A stretch of 12,166 nt of DNA from Bacteroidetes bacterium HGW-Bacteroidetes-12. GTDB taxonomy: Bacteria; Bacteroidota; Bacteroidia; Flavobacteriales_E; Vicingaceae. A model generated the notes under the pieces. It had not been told where the DNA came from, searched no databases, and saw only the letters and a program-made list of their open reading frames with translations. A program made the position numbers and the translations under genes. Position 1 is the stretch's first letter. Each line of letters opens with the position of its first letter. The stretch is from contig PHDR01000046.1 of the NCBI GenBank assembly GCA_002841035.1, forward strand, positions 1 through 12,166, written 5' to 3'. Positions 6,769-12,166 of the stretch are shown here, piece after piece.

Positions 6769-7323
6769 TTAAATGGTTTCTACTATTAAAATATTTTCGG
6801 ATTCAATTTTTACAATTTTCACTAAAGTTCCTGGTGTTATTTTGTCATTTTCTGTCATTGCATCAAGCTCGTGAAACGAGCCGTTTACACTTATCATAAT
6901 TTTACCTTTTCCCGTTTTTTTTTCGGGAATTGTTAAATAAACTTCTGCCGATTTATTTAGTGTTTGGGCTATTCTAAACGTGTTGTCTTCGGCTAACTTC
7001 TGTAATTGTTTAATAATGATAAAAAACATAAATAAAAACAAAACCCCCACAAAAAATGCTACAAGAATAAGAATAGTTTTGTTAGTTAAGCTATTGTAAA
7101 ATGAAATTCCTGTCCAACTAAATCCCAATAAAAAATTAATTAAATTTCGAAGAGAGAAAAGTTGAAAAGGAGCATCGACACCATCAAAATCAACATCAAC
7201 ACCATCAGACGCATCTGCTCCAATAAAGGTCATTATGGTTTGTATAATAAATATAATACTACTAATAGACGCTACAATCCAAAATGTTTTAAGTAACGTG
7301 TCGAAGTGTTCAAATAGTTCCAT
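6769..7323 (-). CDS. NfeD/YuaF-like membrane protein with C-terminal OB-fold
   Basis: The 184-residue product has hydrophobic segments at about 13-34, 58-75 and 83-104, then a small beta-rich domain (about 122-184) with GKGKIMISVNGSFHELDAMTE and PGTLVKIVKIESENILIVE, the pattern of the NfeD OB-fold. Proteins of this type are encoded beside flotillins (the yuaF-yuaG arrangement) and are thought to act with them in the membrane. Between the first two segments lies an acidic stretch, DGVDVDFDGVD (40-50). The short form lacks the ClpP-like protease domain of long NfeD proteins. Its ATG at 7323 lies inside an 18-codon mini-ORF that begins with a copied sucB start, so translation may be coupled to it. 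The flotillin gene follows after 11 nt. Confidence 0.85.
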   Translation of the reverse strand: MELFEHFDTLLKTFWIVASISSIIFIIQTIMTFIGADASDGVDVDFDGVDAPFQLFSLRNLINFLLGFSWTGISFYNSLTNKTILILVAFFVGVLFLFMFFIIIKQLQKLAEDNTFRIAQTLNKSAEVYLTIPEKKTGKGKIMISVNGSFHELDAMTENDKITPGTLVKIVKIESENILIVETI

Positions 7324-7366
7324 CGAGATTGTTTATTAATTTAATTACTTTCATTTCTAATGCCAT
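7310..7366 (-). CDS. 18-codon mini-ORF derived from the sucB start, overlapping the nfeD-like gene
   Basis: The ATG at 7364-7366 sits in the copied sucB translation-start context and encodes MALEMKVIKLINNLDGTI before a TGA at 7310-7312. The first seven residues equal the SucB N-terminus. The ORF ends 14 nt inside the nfeD-like gene in another frame. It could be translated as a leader peptide that couples ribosomes to the nfeD-like start, or it may simply be a scar. No independent function is suggested. Confidence 0.45.
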   Translation of the reverse strand: MALEMKVIKLINNLDGTI

Positions 7367-7374
7367 AATTTTAT
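7347..7374 (-). repeat. 28-bp direct repeat, relict copy of the sucB start
   Basis: This is identical to 5188-5215 over 28 bp, ending where the sequence departs into the nfeD-like leader. It lies 54 nt after the sucA stop, the spot where sucB itself would be expected. The copies are direct, not inverted, and no transposase lies between them. Confidence 0.97.
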
Positions 7375-7390
7375 TTTTTGATGTTTAAAT

Positions 7391-7427
7391 CTTCTGTCTT
7401 CCCACTTCCAACTTCTGTCTTCCGACC
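7391..7427 (-). repeat. GGAAG-rich 21-nt-period repeat just after sucA
   Basis: Starting two bases after the sucA stop on the minus strand, the 12-mer GGAAGACAGAAG occurs twice exactly 21 nt apart (forward coordinates 7391-7402 and 7412-7423), with TTGGAAGTG between. Period and 12-mers match the repeat coding for the SucB linker at 4875-4958. It is not a hairpin terminator. Confidence 0.9.
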
Positions 7428-7428
7428 T

Positions 7429-10140
7429 CTAACTCACCAACGCATTTTCAAAAATTTTATTAATAATTGCTGTGTGTCTTGCTAAGTGGGCTTTTGATGA
7501 GCCTGTTGCTGGTGCTCCGCTTTCTCTGAGTGAAATTACCTCTAGTTTTAAATGAGAAAGGTGCCGCATTAAATGACTCCAAGCTCCCATATTTTCTGGC
7601 TCTTCTTGTGCCCAAATTATTTTTTTAGCATTGCTGTATTTTGCAATTATTTTTTCTATTTGTTGTGTTGGCAATGGATATAATTGTTCTATCCTAACCA
7701 AAGCAATGTTAACAATATTATTTTCTTCTTTTTTAGCTAATAAATCGTAATAAAATTTACCTGTACACAATACCAACGTATCAATTTCATTAACTTTTGC
7801 CGTTGCATCATCTATTATTTCTTGAAAAACTCCATTTGCTAAATCATCAATAGTAGAAACACATTTTGGATGCCTTAATAAACTCTTAGGTGTAAATACA
7901 ACAAGTGGTTTTCTAAAATTCCAATTTAATTGCCGTCTTAAAATATGGAAAAAATTGGCGGGTGTTGAGCAATTAGCAACTTGCATATTGTTTTCGGCAC
8001 AAAGTTGTAAAAAGCGTTCCATTCGTCCGCTTGAGTGTTCAGCACCTTGTCCTTCGTAGCCATGAGGCAGCAGCATTACTAAGCCATTTTGCGTTTTCCA
8101 TTTTTCTTCGGCAGCACTTAATAATTGGTCAATAATAATTTGAGCTCCATTGTTAAAATCGCCAAACTGAGCTTCCCAAATGGTTAATGCGTTTGGGCTA
8201 GCCATTGCATATCCATATTCAAAACCTAAAACACCATATTCCGAAAGTAGTGAATTGTAGATGTATAAAGGAGCTTGGTCTTTAGAAATATTGTTTAGTG
8301 GAGTGTATTCCTCTTCCGAATCTTCTACTTTAACAACAGCGTGTCGGTGCGAAAATGTGCCTCTTTCCACATCTTGTCCCGAAAAGCGAATAAGATGTTT
8401 ATCTGCCAATAAGGTAGCGTAAGCCAATAGTTCACCCATAGCCCAATCCAGTTTATCATCAACAACCATTTGCTTTCTTGCTTCAAAAAGCCGATCAAGT
8501 TTGGTAATAAATTTTTTATCTTTTGGCAAGGTATTAATCTTGTCTGCCAATTCAAGTAATTTCTTTTTATTGTAAGATGTATCTGGAGAGGTTAAAAAAG
8601 AATCTTTATTGCTTGCTTCAAAACCTTCCCAAGTTCTGTTTAAAAAGTGAGTTACACTTGCTCTTTCAATTTGTTTTGCATCGTCTAATCGTGCTTGTAA
8701 TAAATTATTAAACGCACCTTCTTCTTCGGCAGATTTATCTTTGCTTATAATTCCTTCGTTAATTAATTTATCTAAATATAAATCTCTAGGGTTTTTGTGT
8801 TTTGCTATGGCTTTATAAAGTAGTGGCTGCGTAAATTTAGGTTCATCACCTTCATTGTGTCCGTATTTTCTATATCCTAAAATATCAATAAAAACATCTT
8901 TATGAAATTTTTGTCGGTATTCTATAGCAAACTGAATGGATTGAATAACGGCTTCAACATCATCACCATTAACGTGCAGCACAGGCGATAGTGTTACTTT
9001 TGCTACATCGGTGCAATAAGTGCTTGATCGTCCATCGGTATAGTTGGTAGTGAACCCTATTTGGTTATTTACAACTATGTGTAAAGTTCCGCCTACTTTA
9101 TAACCATCAAGTTGAGCCATTTGCACTACTTCATATACCACACCTTGCCCAGCTATGGCAGCATCTCCATGAATAATAATAGGAACTATTTTGTTTTCGT
9201 CTTTCAGATAAACATCTAATTTAGAGCGGGTAATTCCTTCAACCACCGGGCCAACTGTTTCTAGGTGCGATGGGTTTGGGGCTAAGGTCATGTGCACCTC
9301 ATGTCCGTTGTCGGTTTTTAAATCACACGAATACCCTAAATGGTATTTTACATCGCCATCAAAAAGATTATCTTCATATTCTTTACCCTCAAATTCACTA
9401 AAAATTTTTTCATAAGTTTTATTAAAAATATTTGCCAACACATTTAATCGCCCTCGGTGAGCCATTCCAATAATAAATTCTTTGATGCCGATGTCGGCAC
9501 CTCTTTCAACCACTGCATCTAATGCTGGTATAAGTGCTTCGTTGCCTTCGAGCGAAAATCGTTTTTGCCCTACAAATTTGGTATGTAAAAATTTTTCAAA
9601 AACTACTGCTTGATTCAGCTTGTGTAAAATATGTTTTTTGTCTTTTTCAGAAAATTTAGGTCTATTTTTCAGTTCAATTTTTTCTCTTATCCAAGCAACT
9701 TCTTCGGGTTGGCGAATGTACATATATTCTATACCCACCGAGCCACAGTAGGTTAATTCGAGGTGTTCAACAATGTCTTTTAATTTAGCAGCTCCTATTC
9801 CCACTTCGTTTCCTGCCTGAAAAACAGTTTCTAAATCGGCTTGTGTTAAACCATAATTTTCAATGGCTAATGTTGGGGCATAAGTTCTTCTGGCTCGAAC
9901 GGGATTTGTTTTTGTAAATAAATGACCACGAGAACGATACGCATTTATTAGTTCAATTATTTTAAACTCTTTATCAAATCCTTCGGGAACATCGGTGTCG
10001 TAGTTTTTACGAGCAAACTCAAATCCTTCAAAAAATTTTCGCCAACCTTCGCTTACGTTGGCTGGGTTTTGGATGTATTGCTGGTAAAAATCTTCAATTA
10101 CAGCTCCATCTGCATTGCTTAAATAGGAATGTTTGTCCAT
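7429..10140 (-). CDS. sucA: 2-oxoglutarate dehydrogenase E1 component
   Basis: E1 is the thiamine-diphosphate enzyme that decarboxylates 2-oxoglutarate and passes the succinyl group to the lipoyl arm of SucB. The 903-residue product is of family length. It begins with the short E2-contact segment (DFYQQYIQNPANVSEGWRKFF, about 17-37), followed by AYRSRGH (67-73), MAHRGRLNVLANI (226-238), the cofactor motif GDAAIAGQG (325-333) through NNQIGF (358-363), and GHNEGDEP (427-434). The C-terminal transketolase-like halves are intact (GYEGQGAEHSSGRMERFL and RHPKCVS are present). The start is the ATG at 10140, the only one that preserves the E2-binding N-terminus, and a good -7 promoter box lies about 27 nt upstream. 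It is the first gene of an apparent five-gene unit ending with the mscS-like gene; no internal promoter or terminator is evident. TAG stop at 7429-7431. Confidence 0.98.
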   Translation of the reverse strand: MDKHSYLSNADGAVIEDFYQQYIQNPANVSEGWRKFFEGFEFARKNYDTDVPEGFDKEFKIIELINAYRSRGHLFTKTNPVRARRTYAPTLAIENYGLTQADLETVFQAGNEVGIGAAKLKDIVEHLELTYCGSVGIEYMYIRQPEEVAWIREKIELKNRPKFSEKDKKHILHKLNQAVVFEKFLHTKFVGQKRFSLEGNEALIPALDAVVERGADIGIKEFIIGMAHRGRLNVLANIFNKTYEKIFSEFEGKEYEDNLFDGDVKYHLGYSCDLKTDNGHEVHMTLAPNPSHLETVGPVVEGITRSKLDVYLKDENKIVPIIIHGDAAIAGQGVVYEVVQMAQLDGYKVGGTLHIVVNNQIGFTTNYTDGRSSTYCTDVAKVTLSPVLHVNGDDVEAVIQSIQFAIEYRQKFHKDVFIDILGYRKYGHNEGDEPKFTQPLLYKAIAKHKNPRDLYLDKLINEGIISKDKSAEEEGAFNNLLQARLDDAKQIERASVTHFLNRTWEGFEASNKDSFLTSPDTSYNKKKLLELADKINTLPKDKKFITKLDRLFEARKQMVVDDKLDWAMGELLAYATLLADKHLIRFSGQDVERGTFSHRHAVVKVEDSEEEYTPLNNISKDQAPLYIYNSLLSEYGVLGFEYGYAMASPNALTIWEAQFGDFNNGAQIIIDQLLSAAEEKWKTQNGLVMLLPHGYEGQGAEHSSGRMERFLQLCAENNMQVANCSTPANFFHILRRQLNWNFRKPLVVFTPKSLLRHPKCVSTIDDLANGVFQEIIDDATAKVNEIDTLVLCTGKFYYDLLAKKEENNIVNIALVRIEQLYPLPTQQIEKIIAKYSNAKKIIWAQEEPENMGAWSHLMRHLSHLKLEVISLRESGAPATGSSKAHLARHTAIINKIFENALVS

Positions 10141-10166
10141 ACCTTAGTGTTGAATTTTTGAATGAA

Positions 10167-10174
10167 CAAAAGTA
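10167..10174 (-). promoter_or_regulatory. -7 promoter box for the sucA operon
   Basis: On the minus strand TACTTTTG matches TAnnTTTG fully and lies 26 nt before the sucA ATG, implying a leader of about 20 nt. The upstream -33 element is poor: the nearest TTG is 27 nt away, and only TTA-like sequence sits at the expected spacing. Confidence 0.45.
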
Positions 10175-10262
10175 AATAAAATATCCGTATTAATAATTGA
10201 ACAATAGGTAGTAATTCAATAATATTTTTTAATTTTAGACTTCATTTTTATAAAAAATAGTT

Positions 10263-12166
10263 ATGTCATTAAAAATTAATTCATTTAAAGAATATCAAGA
10301 ACAATATCAACAAAGTGTAGAAAACCCCGAAGCCTTTTGGGATAGAATTGCCAACACCTTTACTTGGCAAAAAAAATGGAACAAAACCCTTGAATGGGAA
10401 TTTAAAACGCCATCAGTTAAATGGTTTGTAAACGGTAAATTAAACATTACCGAAAATTGTTTAGATAGGCATTTGGCAACACAACCCAATAAAACTGCCA
10501 TTATTTGGGAACCCAACAATCCCGATGAAAAAGTTGTGAAGCTTACCTACAAAGAATTACACGAAAAAGTGTGTGCTTTTGCTAACGTATTGAAAAAAAA
10601 TGGAGCCAAAAAAGGAGATAGAATTTGTTTGTATATGCCTATGGTACCCGAATTGGCAATTGCTACGTTGGCTTGTGCCAGAATTGGAGCAATTCATTCA
10701 GTAGTTTTTGCAGGTTTTTCTGCCAAAGCCCTTGCCGATAGAATTAATGATGCGCAGTGCAACATTGTAATTTGTTCTGATGAATCTTATCGGGGTGCTA
10801 AAACCATACCTATTAAAACGGTAGTTGATGAAGCATTGCAGCAATGCACTTCGGTAAAAACCAATATAGTACTAAAAAGAACAGGCGGAAATGTTGCTTT
10901 TAACACTACCCTTGATAAATGGTGGCACGAAGAAATGGAAAAAGTTACTTCAAATTGCAATGTTGAGGTAATGGATGCCGAAGACCCTTTGTTTATCCTT
11001 TATACTTCAGGCTCAACAGGGCAACCAAAGGGAATTTTGCATACCACAGGCGGTTATATGGTTTACGCTCAATATTCGTTTCAAAATGTTTTTCAATACA
11101 ATAATACTCCTCCTTCGGGGAATTCGGAGGAGGCTGATATTTATTGGTGTACTGCCGATATTGGTTGGATAACAGGTCATTCTTACATTGTTTATGGTCC
11201 ATTGTTGGCTGGAGCAACAACGGTACTATTTGAGGGCGTACCCACTTGGCCCGATGCAGGGAGGTTCTGGGAAATTATTGACAAGCATAAAGTAAACATT
11301 TTTTATACCGCTCCAACCGCAATAAGAGCATTGCAAGCGTGCGATTTATCTTTTGTAAATAAGCACAATTTAACTTCATTAAAAGTGCTAGGAAGTGTGG
11401 GTGAACCCATAAATGACGAAGCCTGGGAATGGTATCACAAACATATTGGCAAAGGAAATTGCCCTATTGTGGACACTTGGTGGCAAACTGAAACAGGTGG
11501 AATTATGATTTCTCCACTGGCAAACATAACTCCTCTAATTCCTTCTTATGCAACACTTCCGCTGCCTGGTATTCAGCCTTGCATTGTTGATGCTGATGGT
11601 AATGAACTTACAGCAACCGAAACAGAAGGCAATTTGTGTATTAAATTTCCTTGGCCTTCCATGCTAAGAACCATTTATAACGACCACGAACGCTGTAAAC
11701 TCACCTATTTTTCTACTTATAAAGGATATTATTTTACAGGCGATGGTTGCCGAAGAAATGCAGACGGAATGTATAGAATTACAGGCAGAGTAGATGATGT
11801 AATTAATGTTTCGGGACACCGAATGGGAACTGCCGAAGTGGAAGACGCATTAGATGAACACAAAAACGTGATAGAATCGGCTGTGGTAGGCTATCCGCAC
11901 GACATAAAAGGACAAGGTATTTATGCCTATGTAATTTGTGCTAAAGAGGTGAACGAAAATGAATTGCGAAAAGAATTATTAGAGTTAGTAACCAAAGAAA
12001 TTGGACCTATTGCCAAACCCGATAAAATTCAAATAGTGCAAGGATTGCCCAAAACCCGCTCTGGAAAAATTATGCGTAGAATTTTACGAAAAATTGCCGA
12101 AGGCGACACTTCCAACTTAGGCGACATTAGCACACTGCTCGACCCAGATGTGGTGGAAGATATTAA
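10263..12166 (+). CDS. acs: acetyl-CoA synthetase, nearly complete (3' end outside window)
   Basis: Acs activates acetate with ATP to acetyl-AMP and then makes acetyl-CoA. The frame is open without interruption for 634 codons from ATG 10263 to the right edge; family members end shortly after the LLDPDVVEDI motif seen here, so only a few residues should be missing. Visible motifs: the nucleotide-binding loop YTSGSTGQPKG (247-257), WCTADIGWITGHSYIVYGPL (295-314), TWWQTETGG (405-413), FTGDG (491-495), GRVDDVINVSGHRMGTAEVE (508-527), and PKTRSGK with the catalytic Lys602, the residue acetylated in other Acs proteins. An extra loop NTPPSGNSEEA (281-291), coded by a small palindrome, precedes the WCTADIGW motif. 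The gene is divergent from sucA with 122 nt between them. A weak promoter (TTG 10197-10199, TATTTTTT 10223-10230) is possible. Acetate activation feeds the TCA cycle that sucAB serves. Confidence 0.97.
   Translation, partial: MSLKINSFKEYQEQYQQSVENPEAFWDRIANTFTWQKKWNKTLEWEFKTPSVKWFVNGKLNITENCLDRHLATQPNKTAIIWEPNNPDEKVVKLTYKELHEKVCAFANVLKKNGAKKGDRICLYMPMVPELAIATLACARIGAIHSVVFAGFSAKALADRINDAQCNIVICSDESYRGAKTIPIKTVVDEALQQCTSVKTNIVLKRTGGNVAFNTTLDKWWHEEMEKVTSNCNVEVMDAEDPLFILYTSGSTGQPKGILHTTGGYMVYAQYSFQNVFQYNNTPPSGNSEEADIYWCTADIGWITGHSYIVYGPLLAGATTVLFEGVPTWPDAGRFWEIIDKHKVNIFYTAPTAIRALQACDLSFVNKHNLTSLKVLGSVGEPINDEAWEWYHKHIGKGNCPIVDTWWQTETGGIMISPLANITPLIPSYATLPLPGIQPCIVDADGNELTATETEGNLCIKFPWPSMLRTIYNDHERCKLTYFSTYKGYYFTGDGCRRNADGMYRITGRVDDVINVSGHRMGTAEVEDALDEHKNVIESAVVGYPHDIKGQGIYAYVICAKEVNENELRKELLELVTKEIGPIAKPDKIQIVQGLPKTRSGKIMRRILRKIAEGDTSNLGDISTLLDPDVVEDI
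11107..11132 (+). repeat. GC-rich palindromic insert in the acs coding sequence
   Basis: CTCCTCC (11107-11113) and GGAGGAG (11126-11132) are perfect inverted arms around a 12-base centre. The stretch is clearly richer in G and C than its surroundings and codes in frame for the extra loop TPPSGNSEE of Acs. The remembered family sequence at this site is shorter by roughly ten residues. Confidence 0.75.

Noticed and set aside
5240..7323. Flotillin/NfeD as part of a defence system
   Set aside because: No nuclease, ATPase, toxin or other defence partner is adjacent; the pair fits the ordinary yuaF-yuaG arrangement.
5188..7374. Insertion sequence or composite transposon bounded by the 28-bp repeats
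   Set aside because: The repeats are direct copies of the sucB start, there are no terminal inverted repeats, and no transposase or integrase is encoded between them.
10975..11220. Short ORFs on both strands inside acs
   Set aside because: The acs frame is continuous with all motifs in order; these ORFs are out-of-frame shadows.
10263..12166. Frameshift or pseudogene in acs at the palindromic insert
   Set aside because: Codon counting across the insert keeps the frame, and all downstream motifs through Lys602 are present.

Overview
The window is AT-rich chromosomal DNA of a Bacteroidota bacterium, probably Flavobacteriia-like. The indications are a DUF4270 lipoprotein, a short one-domain starch-synthase-like protein next to panC, promoter elements of the Bacteroidota type (TTG, about 20 nt, TAnnTTTG), few Shine-Dalgarno sequences, and the sequence style of SucA, SucB and Acs. 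No RNA gene, CRISPR array, transposase, phage gene or recognisable defence gene was found.

Layout. 1-741 (minus) is the N-terminal part of a DUF4270 outer-surface lipoprotein; a perfect 26-bp palindrome followed by a T-run covers its start codon. 782-906 is a 9-bp tandem repeat. 966-1796 (minus) is a GT5-like protein with only half of a glycogen synthase. 1797-2215 is a divergent intergenic region with a good minus-strand promoter and a roughly 300-nt leader. 2216-3076 (plus) is panC, which overlaps tail-to-tail by 4 bp with an MscS-type channel gene.

3073-10140 (minus) looks like one transcription unit, read as sucA, nfeD-like, flotillin, sucB, mscS-like. It joins the E1 and E2 components of 2-oxoglutarate dehydrogenase to a membrane module (NfeD/flotillin plus a mechanosensitive channel). 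No E3 (lpd) gene is present here. A divergent acetyl-CoA synthetase gene (acs) starts at 10263 and runs off the right edge a few codons before its expected end.

The most striking result is a set of molecular scars. A perfect 28-bp direct repeat, equal to the start of sucB (-8 to +20), flanks the nfeD-flotillin pair. This suggests that the pair was inserted between sucA and sucB, leaving behind an 18-codon mini-ORF that overlaps the nfeD start. The same GGAAG-rich, 21-nt-period repeat occurs just after sucA and, in frame, in the SucB interdomain linker. A small GC-rich palindrome is embedded in frame in acs. With the 9-bp array and the start-codon palindrome, this points to a genome in which short repeats invade both spacers and tolerant protein loops. 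All proteins here belong to known families; the novelty is in operon architecture and repeats.
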